Shown here one piece after another: positions 1 through 8,037 of a stretch of 64,000 bases of DNA (position 1 is its first letter; each line of letters starts with the position of its first letter). Under the pieces are notes generated by a model. That model was not told the origin of the DNA and made no database searches. It saw nothing but the letters and a program-made list of their open reading frames with translations. The stretch is taken from assembly GCA_002377695.1 (NCBI GenBank), contig DFQH01000005.1, forward strand, positions 31,844 to 95,843, in the 5' to 3' direction. The DNA is from Citromicrobium sp. UBA3494 (GTDB lineage Bacteria; Pseudomonadota; Alphaproteobacteria; Sphingomonadales; Sphingomonadaceae). The position numbers and the translations under genes were made by a program.

Positions 1-1
1 C

Positions 2-115
2 GATCCCGATGCCTTGGTGCTTCTCCAGGCGCCCTGTTCGAGCCCCTTCCTCTACCAAATCGGAAGCGACGAGGCTCGCACCATTCTGGAGATACTGGAG
101 GCGGAGGAAAAATAG
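2..115 (+). CDS. 3' end of an unidentified protein-coding gene (partial)
   Basis: The open frame entering from the left edge gives 37 residues ending ILEILEAEEK before TAG at 113-115. Its codon use is typical of the flanking host genes. The gene starts outside the window, so the family cannot be named. It converges on rpsI, and a hairpin at 139-167 separates them. The other frames here have poorer codon bias, which is why this one is preferred. Confidence 0.5.
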   Translation, partial: DPDALVLLQAPCSSPFLYQIGSDEARTILEILEAEEK

Positions 116-138
116 GCCCTCACCAGGAATCGCCAAAC

Positions 139-167
139 AAAAAGGGCGGCGCCTTGCGGCACCGCCC
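139..167 (-). terminator. Rho-independent terminator after rpsI
   Basis: Read on the minus strand this is a 10-bp GC-rich stem (GGGCGGTGCC, GCAA loop, GGCGCCGCCC, one G-T pair) followed directly by five T. It lies 45 bp past the rpsI stop and so probably ends the rplM-rpsI transcript. Confidence 0.8.
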
Positions 168-211
168 CTCCTGGTGATCTTGTACGGGTATAGCCTAAGC
201 CATCCCTGCCA

Positions 212-772
212 TCAACGCTTGGAGAACTGGAAGCTGCGGCGTGCCTTGGCGCGGCCGTACTTCTTGCGTTCCACCACGCGGCTGTCGCGGGTCAGGAACC
301 CGGCGGACTTGATCGTGCTGCGCAGCTTGGGCTCGTATTTGCTGAGCGCCTGGCTGATGCCGTGCTTGACCGCACCGGCCTGGCCCGACAGACCGCCGCC
401 ACGCACCGTGGCGATCACATCGTACTGGCCCTGGCGTTCGGTGATCGAGAAAGGCTGGTCGATGATCAGGCGCAGCGTCGGACGCGCGAAGTACACATCC
501 TGATCCTTGCCGTTGATCGTGACCTTGCCGCTGCCCGGCTTGAGCCAGACGCGCGCGGTCGCATCCTTGCGGCGGCCGGTGGCGTAAGCGCGGCCATGCT
601 GGTCCAGCTCCTGCTCGCGCAGCGGGGCGGTGCTTTCCGCAACCACGGCAGCGTCGGCGGCCGGCGCATCGCTTGCGATATCGCCCAGATCGGCGAGGTC
701 GCGGATGCTGGCAGTCTTGGGTTCGGATTCCGAACCCGCCTGCGACTCGTTCTGGTTCTTGTCGTCGGCCAT
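212..772 (-). CDS. rpsI: 30S ribosomal protein S9
   Basis: Small-subunit ribosomal protein contacting 16S rRNA near the P site. The S9 core starts at about residue 63 ([13 protein letters not shown]) and includes the conserved [10 protein letters not shown] stretch and the basic C-terminus ending FSKR, whose tail reaches the tRNA anticodon in the family. At 186 aa it is about 55 residues longer than the usual 130. The extra N-terminus is acidic and Ala-rich and looks disordered; sphingomonad S9 proteins often have such an extension (from memory). The ATG overlaps the rplM stop as TAATG, implying coupled translation. Confidence 0.97.
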   Translation of the reverse strand: MADDKNQNESQAGSESEPKTASIRDLADLGDIASDAPAADAAVVAESTAPLREQELDQHGRAYATGRRKDATARVWLKPGSGKVTINGKDQDVYFARPTLRLIIDQPFSITERQGQYDVIATVRGGGLSGQAGAVKHGISQALSKYEPKLRSTIKSAGFLTRDSRVVERKKYGRAKARRSFQFSKR

Positions 773-1251
773 TAGCTGAGAGCCTTGTTCTTGCGGTTCA
801 TGGAAGCAACGTCGAGCACCTCGGGCTTCTGCCCGTCATGCGGATGCTCGGTACCGGCATAGAGGTGCAGCGCCTTCATCTGCTGGCGGCCAAGCGGCCC
901 GCGCGGAACCATGCGTTCCACTGCCTTTTCCAGCACGCGCTCGGGGAACTTGCCTTCGAGAATCTTCGCGGGCGTGGTTTCCTTGATGCCGCCGGCATAG
1001 CCGGTGTGCTTGTAGTACTTCTTGTTGCCCATCTTGCGGCCGGTGAACTTCACCTTGTCCGCGTTGAGGACGATCACGTGATCGCCGCAATCCACATGCG
1101 GAGTATAGCTCGGCTTGTGCTTGCCGCGCAGATGGTTCGCGATGATCGCCGCCAGACGGCCCACGACGAGGCCTTCTGCGTCGATCACGTACCAGTTCTT
1201 TTCGACCTCGGCCGGCTTGATCGACCGGGTCACCTTGCTGAGAGCCTTCAT
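772..1251 (-). CDS. rplM: 50S ribosomal protein L13
   Basis: Early-assembly 23S rRNA-binding protein. It has the L13 hallmarks [15 protein letters not shown] near the N-terminus, [16 protein letters not shown] in the middle, and the [20 protein letters not shown] segment near the C-terminus. At 159 aa it is within family range. It is first of the rplM-rpsI pair and shares one base with rpsI. The roughly 170 bp upstream (1252-1421) should hold the promoter; no sequence-specific signal could be assigned there. Confidence 0.97.
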   Translation of the reverse strand: MKALSKVTRSIKPAEVEKNWYVIDAEGLVVGRLAAIIANHLRGKHKPSYTPHVDCGDHVIVLNADKVKFTGRKMGNKKYYKHTGYAGGIKETTPAKILEGKFPERVLEKAVERMVPRGPLGRQQMKALHLYAGTEHPHDGQKPEVLDVASMNRKNKALS

Positions 1252-1421
1252 GGCTTTGCTTTCCCTTTTGGGCTTTCCCCTGCGGGGCGGCCCTGTGAAA
1301 TTCGGGGTATCGCCGGAGCGCTGGCCGCTGGAATTGCGGATTCGCCTGCCCGGTCGTGGAGCGCGCTAATGCGTGCCGAAGGGCGGCAAGTCAAGCATTC
1401 ATGCGGGATAGAGAAGAGGTA

Positions 1422-2153
1422 TTATGATACCGCAGCCATCAGCCGCCAGGTTTCGCCGCCCTTGCGCGAGAAGTGCGGCGAGCTGGTTTCGGCCTCGCGC
1501 TGGAAGCTGCGCAGAAGGCCCGATGCCGGGTCGCTCACCGCGACTTCGCGCATGGTCACGGTGCCGCTCGTGCCGTCGGGCAGGTCGATCGCCTGGCTGG
1601 CCTCGCGTTCTCTCGGCGCGGGGAAGAAGAGATCGCGCGGCAGCCTTGTCAGCCATCGCTGGCCGCTTTGAGACATGTCCGCGACGAACTGGCGGGACGC
1701 GGAAACCACCTCGCCCCCGCTCGCGCGCGACCGGGCGAAGGCCACTGCGGCAGCAAGGGCCTCCTCCGGCAGCGGTGCAGGTTCATCCTCATTGGCGGAC
1801 AGGATACGGCCCGATTCGTCGAGATGAAGCGGCAGAAAGCCCGTCTCCTCCCGGCGGGCTTCGAGATCGGCGATCGCCTTCAATGGCGGCGGCGCATCGA
1901 CCTGTACGAAGGACTGCGCGCCCGAAACGCCCATTGCACCGACTCGGGAAGGGCCGATGACGATGGCCCAGCGGCGCGTGACACGGATCTGGTTGCCATC
2001 GGAAAGCCAGCGCACCAGCACCCGTTCCAGCGTGAAATCCCCCGCCACGGCGGCGCGCTGCGCATGGGCGACAGGCGCGAGGAGGGCGGCGGCCCCCATG
2101 CCCAGAAGCACGGCGCGCCTGTTCACGCCCGGTCCCGCGCTTCTCCCGCTCAT
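1422..2153 (-). CDS. Exported protein of unknown function, Tat-like signal
   Basis: A 243-aa protein starting with a twin-arginine-like signal (NRRAVLLGMGAAALL) and an AHA|Q cleavage site near residue 31, so probably periplasmic. The mature part contains a WAIVIGPSR strand-like segment and no catalytic motif I recognise. Its ATG overlaps the cutA stop as ATGA, making it the third gene of a ctaA-cutA unit. A periplasmic role linked to respiratory or metal functions is possible from context only. A short ggtat-tatg-atacc hairpin overlaps its stop codon. Confidence 0.75.
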   Translation of the reverse strand: MSGRSAGPGVNRRAVLLGMGAAALLAPVAHAQRAAVAGDFTLERVLVRWLSDGNQIRVTRRWAIVIGPSRVGAMGVSGAQSFVQVDAPPPLKAIADLEARREETGFLPLHLDESGRILSANEDEPAPLPEEALAAAVAFARSRASGGEVVSASRQFVADMSQSGQRWLTRLPRDLFFPAPREREASQAIDLPDGTSGTVTMREVAVSDPASGLLRSFQREAETSSPHFSRKGGETWRLMAAVS

Positions 2154-2461
2154 CCGGTCAGGCCCGCGAGCCAGTCGGCCGTGGCCGCGCCGTGCGCCTC
2201 AGCGCGCCAGCCGAGGATAGCAGGCGTATCATAGGGGTGGAGCGCCTCGAGACGCTCGACCGCATCATCCAGCCGCGCCTCGTGTGTCTTGAAAAGCACG
2301 GCGAACTCCTCGCACTCTGCGCGCTCACCCTCCCACTCGAACATGGCTTCGATCGGGCCGAGGAGGTTGGCGCAGGCCACGAGTTTCTCGTCGAGCAAAC
2401 GCGCGGAGACCGCCCGCGCATCCGCGCGGTTCGCGAACACCGTGTAGATCAGCGCGCTCAC
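2150..2461 (-). CDS. cutA: CutA-type divalent-cation tolerance protein
   Basis: A 103-aa cytoplasmic protein of the trimeric, ferredoxin-like CutA family, linked to copper tolerance although its biochemical role is debated. Family marks are ACANLLGPIEAMFEWEGE at about residues 30-47, FAVLFKT, and HPYDTPAIL at about 75-83 (HPYE.P in most homologues). The start is the GTG at 2459-2461, which overlaps the ctaA stop as GTGA; a longer upstream reading would run inside ctaA. The stop overlaps the next ATG. Confidence 0.92.
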   Translation of the reverse strand: MSALIYTVFANRADARAVSARLLDEKLVACANLLGPIEAMFEWEGERAECEEFAVLFKTHEARLDDAVERLEALHPYDTPAILGWRAEAHGAATADWLAGLTG

Positions 2462-3528
2462 TCGCCGTGCCCCTGGGAACGGCGGCCGACAGCGTGGGCG
2501 GCAGTCGCCGTGGCTGCGACCAGCAATGCACCGGTCACCTGGTGCGCCACTGCGATCCATAGCGACACGCCTGTCACCACGGTCACGATACCCAGCAGAA
2601 CCTGCCCCATGGCCAGTCCGATCAGCGCCTTGCCCGCATTGTCTTCGCGCGAGAGCGCGCGCCAGCCGAGCCACAGCAGCGCCGCGAAGGCCGCCCAGGC
2701 GAACCAGCGATGGAGAAAATGGAGCAGGAAGGGATCGTGCGTAACGGCGAAGAACAGGCCCCGCGACAAGTCTGCCTCGGGCACGAAGCGTTCCTGCATC
2801 AGGGGCCAGGTATTCGACGCGTGCCCGGCATTGAGCCCCGCGACCCAGGCGCCGAGCAGGATCTGAAGAAACAGGATACCGCCGGCGAGCATGGCGATCG
2901 GACGGAACCTTGCGGGCCGTGCCGCCCGGTCCCGGTCGAGCGCCTGGAGATCGAGCGCGGTCCACACCAGCCCCGCCAGCGTGATCAATGCGGTGCACAG
3001 ATGGATCGACAGCCAGAAATGGCTCACATCGGTCATCGTGCCCCCCAAGCCTGAGCGGACCATCAGCCATCCGAACACGCCCTGCAGACCGCCCAGCGCC
3101 AGCAATGCGAGCAGGCGCGGCTTGTAGCCCTTCGGAATCCAGCCCCTTATCCAGGCAAAGGCGAGCGGCAGCGCAAAAGCGAGGCCGATCACACGGCCGA
3201 GCAGGCGGTGGAACCATTCCCAGAAGAAGATCGCCTTGAAATCGGCCAGCGTCATGCCCGCCGGCCCCGCCTCGTAGCGGTACTCGGGCGTCGCGCGGTA
3301 TTTTGTGAACTCGGCCTGCCACTGTGCGTCGCTCAGCGGGGGAAGGACGCCCGAGGCGACGTTCCATTCGGTGATCGACAGGCCCGATTCGGTCAGCCGT
3401 GTGATGCCTCCGACCGCGACGATCAGCACGACCATCGCCGCGACCGCCAGCAACCACCACACCAGCCAGCCGGGCCGACTCCGATCGTGCGCAAGATCGC
3501 TGGATTTATCCAAAGGTGTGCTGGCCAT
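2458..3528 (-). CDS. ctaA: Heme A synthase (CtaA/COX15)
   Basis: Inner-membrane monooxygenase converting heme O to heme A for aa3-type cytochrome oxidases. At 356 aa with about eight hydrophobic helices it matches the long, Cys-poor alphaproteobacterial/mitochondrial class. Haem-ligand histidines are visible in FFWEWFHRLLGRVIG, SHFWLSIHLC, LLHFLHRWFAW and VAHQVTGALL; ITRLTESGLSITEW near the N-terminus is highly typical. The start is the ATG of MASTPLDK; the open frame runs far upstream across a divergent gene, so the longer reading is rejected. First gene of ctaA-cutA-exported protein. Confidence 0.95.
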   Translation of the reverse strand: MASTPLDKSSDLAHDRSRPGWLVWWLLAVAAMVVLIVAVGGITRLTESGLSITEWNVASGVLPPLSDAQWQAEFTKYRATPEYRYEAGPAGMTLADFKAIFFWEWFHRLLGRVIGLAFALPLAFAWIRGWIPKGYKPRLLALLALGGLQGVFGWLMVRSGLGGTMTDVSHFWLSIHLCTALITLAGLVWTALDLQALDRDRAARPARFRPIAMLAGGILFLQILLGAWVAGLNAGHASNTWPLMQERFVPEADLSRGLFFAVTHDPFLLHFLHRWFAWAAFAALLWLGWRALSREDNAGKALIGLAMGQVLLGIVTVVTGVSLWIAVAHQVTGALLVAATATAAHAVGRRSQGHGE

Positions 3529-3669
3529 GCCGCCTGAATGCGTAAGGCGCGAGGGACTTGCAAGCGCGCAAACCCGCACGGGCATTGAATCTTCTGCAAG
3601 CACGCCCTTGCCGAATGAAACAACATAACATAAATGCCCTGCATGGATCGGCCCTACGCCTCTAACCGC

Positions 3670-4050
3670 ATGAAGCTGGATGCGATCGGCATCGCGCTGT
3701 CCGCGCTGTGCGCGGTCCATTGCGTGCTGACCATCGTGATCATCACTTCGATCGGGTTGGCCAGCCACTGGCTGCTCTCCCCCGAACTGCATCGGTGGGG
3801 CCTTGCCGCCGCGACGCTGATCGCCGGAATCGCTATCGGCATGGGGGTGGCCCGACACCGTCGTTGGTTGCCCCTCGCCATCGCCTCGGTGGGTCTGGCG
3901 CTGATGGGCGGCGCACTGTTGGGCCCGCACGGGACGCAGGAAGCGTTGCTTACCATCTCGGGCGTGGCGCTCGTCTCGGTCGGCCATCTTCTCAATCTTC
4001 GGCGCGGCGCGGCGATGAATGGCCCGGATGGCTTGCGCGAAAAGCGCTGA
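3670..4050 (+). CDS. MerC-like small membrane protein
   Basis: A 126-aa protein with four hydrophobic stretches. The CAVHC motif in the first helix matches the CxxHC pair of MerC-family mercury-uptake proteins. No mer genes are nearby, so mercury transport is not implied; the true ligand is unknown. ATG starts at 3634 and 3643 would add 9-12 residues; 3670 is chosen because the helix follows at once, though no strong ribosome site separates them. It lies 19 bp before thiSG, probably co-transcribed. Confidence 0.7.
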   Translation: MKLDAIGIALSALCAVHCVLTIVIITSIGLASHWLLSPELHRWGLAAATLIAGIAIGMGVARHRRWLPLAIASVGLALMGGALLGPHGTQEALLTISGVALVSVGHLLNLRRGAAMNGPDGLREKR

Positions 4051-4069
4051 GGCCCCAAGTCGCCCGTCT

Positions 4070-5062
4070 ATGAGCGACACCAAATCGATCCGGCTGAACG
4101 GCGAGAGCCGCACCACCTCCGCCACAAGCATAGCCGCGCTGGTGCGCGAACTCGGCCTCGCGCCGGAGAAGGTCGCGGTGGAGCACAATGGCGAAATCGC
4201 GCCGCGTTCGCAGCTGAGCGAAATCGCGCTGGGCGAAGGCGACACGCTGGAGATCGTGCATTTCGTAGGCGGCGGCGAGCACGCGCAGCCGGATGACGAC
4301 ACCTGGACCGTGGCCGGACACACGTTCCGCTCCCGCCTGATCGTGGGCACCGGCAAGTACAAGGACTTCGCGCAGAACGCCGCCGCGCTGGAAGCCAGCG
4401 GGGCCGAGATCGTCACTGTCGCGGTGCGGCGGGTGAACGTCTCCGATCCGAACCAGCCGATGCTGACCGACTTCATCGACCCGAAGAAGGTCACCTACCT
4501 GCCCAACACCGCCGGGTGCTTCACCGCAGACGAAGCGGTACGCACGCTGCGGCTGGCGCGCGAAGCGGGCGGCTGGGATCTGGTCAAGCTGGAAGTGCTG
4601 GGGGAGGCGAAGACGCTCTATCCCGATATGCGCGAGACGCTGCGGGCGACCGAGACCCTTGCCAACGAAGGCTTCCACCCGATGGTCTATTGCGCGGACG
4701 ATCCGATCGCCGCCAAGCAGCTGGAAGAGGCGGGTGCGGTGGCGATCATGCCGCTGGGCGCGCCGATCGGTTCGGGCCTGGGCATCCAGAACCGCGTTAC
4801 CATTCGCCTGATCGTGGAAGGGGCGAGCGTGCCCGTGCTGGTCGATGCAGGTGTCGGCACGGCATCCGATGCAGCCGTCGGCATGGAACTGGGCTGCGAC
4901 GGCATCCTGATGAACACCGCGATTGCCGAAGCCAAAGACCCGATTCGCATGGCCCGCGCGATGAAGCTGGCAGTGCGGGCCGGGCGCGACGCCTACCTTT
5001 CCGGACGCATGGCAACGCGCAAATATGCCGATCCCAGCAGTCCGCTTGCGGGGCTGATCTGA
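4070..5062 (+). CDS. thiG: ThiS-ThiG fusion: sulfur carrier joined to thiazole synthase
   Basis: Builds the thiazole phosphate of thiamine from deoxyxylulose phosphate, dehydroglycine and sulfur carried by ThiS. Residues 1-69 are a ThiS ubiquitin-like fold ([13 protein letters not shown] at its end); residues 78-330 are ThiG, with [13 protein letters not shown], the Schiff-base lysine in [13 protein letters not shown] and phosphate-binding Gly motifs ([17 protein letters not shown]). ThiS normally works through a free C-terminal Gly-Gly; here the glycines are internal (67-69) and followed by a short acidic linker. Start at ATG 4070 rather than the in-frame ATG 4019 inside the previous gene. 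No TPP riboswitch is evident upstream. Confidence 0.93.
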   Translation: MSDTKSIRLNGESRTTSATSIAALVRELGLAPEKVAVEHNGEIAPRSQLSEIALGEGDTLEIVHFVGGGEHAQPDDDTWTVAGHTFRSRLIVGTGKYKDFAQNAAALEASGAEIVTVAVRRVNVSDPNQPMLTDFIDPKKVTYLPNTAGCFTADEAVRTLRLAREAGGWDLVKLEVLGEAKTLYPDMRETLRATETLANEGFHPMVYCADDPIAAKQLEEAGAVAIMPLGAPIGSGLGIQNRVTIRLIVEGASVPVLVDAGVGTASDAAVGMELGCDGILMNTAIAEAKDPIRMARAMKLAVRAGRDAYLSGRMATRKYADPSSPLAGLI

Positions 5063-5159
5063 CGAGGAGGCTCGTCCGCCCCGATCAGGCTTAGCGGATT
5101 GTTAACCAAGTTGGGCGAAACATGCTCCCCATCGGATGAAAGCCCGATGGAGGGGCACG

Positions 5160-5696
5160 ATGGCGACCAAGAACAACACCACCAGCCTGAGCATCGCGGA
5201 GATGCGCGAATTTGCCAGTTTCTCGCCCTGCGAGCAGCGTTTCATTCGCCGAAACCTCGATATCGGCCTCGGCCGCTGCGATGCGTTCAAGCTGTGGGCC
5301 CGCAATTCTTCGGAGAGTGTTGCGATTCGCCGCCAGTATGTCGCCTATCAAGATCTCAAAGCCCTGCGGCGCTCCATCCCGGGTGCCGATGGCGGCGAGG
5401 CGATCTCGCCCTTCATGGGCCAGCTCTCGCGCCTTGCATCCTTCGATCTTGCGCAGGAGCGGCTGGACGGTTTTTCGCCCTTCCGCTTCCTTTACGAACG
5501 CCTGCTTGGCGCCGATGTGCGCCCTTGGCTGCCCAGCGCCTTCTGCGCCGGGGCGGCCATGCCGAACCTGCGCCCGGCACGGCGCAAGCTGCTGCTGCAG
5601 AGTCTCAGCGAAGCGGCCGCTACCGCGCCCGCCTGGTCCAGCCGCGCACCGACCTTCTTCCCCGAATATGTCGATCTGGCCGACGAAGCCGCCTGA
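5160..5696 (+). CDS. Hypothetical protein, 178 aa
   Basis: No family recognised. Soluble and mostly helical in appearance, with three cysteines and an Arg/Leu-rich middle (FRFLYERLLGADVRPWLP). The start at ATG 5160 is set by a strong GGAGG 7 nt upstream; an earlier in-frame ATG at 5136 lacks one. It stands alone between thiSG and a convergent porin-like gene. Codon use is host-like, supporting a real gene. A short GC hairpin at about 5704-5719 between the convergent stops has no T-run. Confidence 0.6.
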   Translation: MATKNNTTSLSIAEMREFASFSPCEQRFIRRNLDIGLGRCDAFKLWARNSSESVAIRRQYVAYQDLKALRRSIPGADGGEAISPFMGQLSRLASFDLAQERLDGFSPFRFLYERLLGADVRPWLPSAFCAGAAMPNLRPARRKLLLQSLSEAAATAPAWSSRAPTFFPEYVDLADEAA

Positions 5697-5742
5697 ACCG
5701 GACCGCTCGGTGAGAGCGGCCCGGCACTGACGGCGAATCGTA

Positions 5743-7389
5743 TCAGAACGCGACCTGCGCGCCCGCCAGAATCACATTCGTATCCGCATCCTGGCGCGAC
5801 CAGGTGCTGCCGTCGGGGAAATTGCCCCCCGACAGGAAGTTGAGCGGGACGTAACCATTCACGCGGATGAACTCGCCGAACAGGTTCACGTTCGGTGCGG
5901 GGAACCACGAGGCACCCAGCACGATCTGGTTCTGTCGCCGCCAGGGCGCGCCTTCCTCACCCGAAATGAACTTCGAGAACTCCGCCGACAGCGCGAATTC
6001 GCGCCGTTGCATCGTCAGGCTTTCGGCCCCGAAGCCGAAGCGGCCGCCGATGGTGAAAGCCTCGGGCTTCACCGCGTCGTACACGCTCAGCGGGTTGGTC
6101 GGATCGGGCACGGCGGTACCCGCCCATTCCTTCGTCGTCTTCGCATACTCGCCGATGAGCGTCAGCGGACCATAGGTCAGCTTGCCATAGGCCGCGATGC
6201 CCGGGTTGTTGTCCTGACACGGGTTGAAGTGCGTCACCGGATAGTCCTGACAATAGGCAGTACCGCGCTGGTAGCTGGCACCGGCCATCAGCGCGTTGCC
6301 CTCTCCGCCAAGGTCGATCGTGTAGCGTGCATCGACAGCGAAGTTGTTCGCGCGCGAGGGCACGCTGGTGCCGAGCACCGGCACGTTTGCCGAACGGAAC
6401 TGCGCGCCACCCTGGATGATCATCCCGCGCACATGCAGACCGCCCGAAACGAAGCCGACCTGCCCGCCATAGGCGAGGCCCGCGAAGGCGTGCCAGTTGG
6501 TCGAATTGGTGAAGGGGTTGACCGTATCGTTGAGCCCGAAGGGCGTGTCCATCTTGCCGATCAGGGCATAGACCGGCAGCTGGTCCAGATTGCCGAACAT
6601 CACCCAGCCGCGCCGCAGCTGGATCTGGTTACGCGCCAGCGCGGTGATCGTCCCCTGACCGAAGCTCTGTTCCGGATCGTACAGCAGTTCCGCATAACCG
6701 GTGACGTTGGGCAGCAGCCGCGCCGTCAACGCGAGGTTGGCCGAATGCAGCACCACTTCGGAAACATTGTCGCCCAGCTGGTTGGCGCTGGTCGGGTGGC
6801 GCATGAGGTACCCGAACTTGTCGTCCACCGTCGCCCACTGGTAATTCGCGATCGCGGTGATCCCACCCGACAGCGTGACCCGGTCGGTCAGCTCGCCCGA
6901 TTGCAGCGCGGCCAGCTGGACCAGCGGCTTCGTGTTCACGTTCTCCGCATGGTCGAGCATCTGGTACGCATAGGCGGCGTTGGTGCCGACGAAGTTCTCC
7001 GACCCGGACACCTGCATCTCCCGCGGGTCGTCGGCCTCGGTGACCACATCGACCACGCGCACTGAGCCTGCCGTCGTTGCGACGCGCGCCGTGCCGGGTA
7101 CCTCGGCTTGCGCAGTCGCTGCGGGCACCTGCGCGTCGGACGCCGCGACGACGACATCGCCTTGTGCGGTGTTCACGCTGCGCAGGCCTTCAAGCTGCGC
7201 ACGCAGCTGCTCGTTTTCGCTCTGCAGCGCATCGAGCCGATCTTCGAGCGCCTCGAGACGCTCGAGCACGGCCGAGTCCTGAGCCAGCGCCGGCGTCGCC
7301 AGCGAGAAGAGCGAAATACCCCCCAGAAGGATTGCGCATCGGCGCACACGTCCGCGTGTTGCGGTTGGGCAACTATTGGTGTTCATCAT
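5743..7389 (-). CDS. Outer-membrane beta-barrel porin-like protein with N-terminal coiled coil
   Basis: A 548-aa protein with a signal peptide ending PALA|Q (about residue 36), a leucine-heptad coiled coil (VLERLEALEDRLDALQSE, about 41-70), a low-complexity Ala/Val linker and then roughly 400 residues of alternating amphipathic strands ending in Phe (GAQVAF), the usual outer-membrane assembly signal. The architecture recalls LbtU/DUF3573-type siderophore porins and DcaP-type porins; which one cannot be decided by eye. Two cysteines in the barrel (AYCQDYPVTHFNPCQD) could form a loop disulfide. A monocistronic gene with 258 bp of upstream sequence. Confidence 0.75.
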   Translation of the reverse strand: MMNTNSCPTATRGRVRRCAILLGGISLFSLATPALAQDSAVLERLEALEDRLDALQSENEQLRAQLEGLRSVNTAQGDVVVAASDAQVPAATAQAEVPGTARVATTAGSVRVVDVVTEADDPREMQVSGSENFVGTNAAYAYQMLDHAENVNTKPLVQLAALQSGELTDRVTLSGGITAIANYQWATVDDKFGYLMRHPTSANQLGDNVSEVVLHSANLALTARLLPNVTGYAELLYDPEQSFGQGTITALARNQIQLRRGWVMFGNLDQLPVYALIGKMDTPFGLNDTVNPFTNSTNWHAFAGLAYGGQVGFVSGGLHVRGMIIQGGAQFRSANVPVLGTSVPSRANNFAVDARYTIDLGGEGNALMAGASYQRGTAYCQDYPVTHFNPCQDNNPGIAAYGKLTYGPLTLIGEYAKTTKEWAGTAVPDPTNPLSVYDAVKPEAFTIGGRFGFGAESLTMQRREFALSAEFSKFISGEEGAPWRRQNQIVLGASWFPAPNVNLFGEFIRVNGYVPLNFLSGGNFPDGSTWSRQDADTNVILAGAQVAF

Positions 7390-7647
7390 GTATCCCTATG
7401 TCCAAGCAGCGGCACCATTCAGATTGCAAATAACGACCCAAATATTGATGCAACCCCCGAAAGCCGCCGGCTTCGGGCGTTATCGCGCGTCTCTTTTCCT
7501 GCCAAGACTCCCATTGCGGGCTGCTCGAAAAAAGTTGCTATCGGGCAACACCGACTGGCGTGGCAGAGGCGGGGCAGGCGTTTGCCCGAGTGCGCGCGGA
7601 TCTCGATTTCGGTAGGAATTGGCCAGCGCGGCGCTGGCAGGTGTGGC

Positions 7648-8037
7648 CTAGCGCTTTTCCACCATGAGGTAGATCACCGGCGTATCGCCGACATTGACCA
7701 CCTCGTGCCACGCTGTTCCGTCGCTCGAATAGTCCGAGCCTGTTTCCAGCGTGACCGTCCGAACCCCTGTCTCGTCGGTGATCCGCATGGTTCCGCCGCT
7801 CAGCGCGTAACCGTAATGGGCCGGGTGATAGTGCCGCTCGTGCCCTACGCCCGGTGGGAAGGTGCAGCGCAGCACGCGATGGGTCTGTGTCTGGTGTTGC
7901 AGCGTGCACACGCGCTCTCCCTCCCAGCCGGCTTCCAGCGCGCTCGGCAGGGGGTCGGGCGCGGCGCTGACGCTGGCGCAGGCCGATGCCAGCACGGCAC
8001 CGGCAGCAAGCAGCGCCAGTCGATGAACCGCGCTCAT
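7648..8037 (-). CDS. Cupin-fold lipoprotein
   Basis: A 129-aa protein with a signal peptide and lipobox ending in Cys (VLASAC, Cys20), so probably membrane-anchored. The rest is a single cupin domain: HERHYHPAHYGYALSGG supplies the metal-binding His cluster and AWHEVVNVG the distal His. The substrate is unknown. Its ATG overlaps the stop of the upstream acyl-CoA ligase as ATGA, so the two are co-translated. A longer upstream reading would run inside the ligase and is rejected. Confidence 0.75.
   Translation of the reverse strand: MSAVHRLALLAAGAVLASACASVSAAPDPLPSALEAGWEGERVCTLQHQTQTHRVLRCTFPPGVGHERHYHPAHYGYALSGGTMRITDETGVRTVTLETGSDYSSDGTAWHEVVNVGDTPVIYLMVEKR

Noticed and set aside
3529..4069. 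TPP riboswitch for thiSG
   Set aside because: No thi-box core pattern (CTGAGA ... ACCTGATCTGG-like) could be found upstream of the MerC-like gene or thiSG.
2458..4494. Extended version of ctaA
   Set aside because: The extra upstream part runs antisense through the MerC-like and thiSG genes; the family start is MASTPLDK at 3528.
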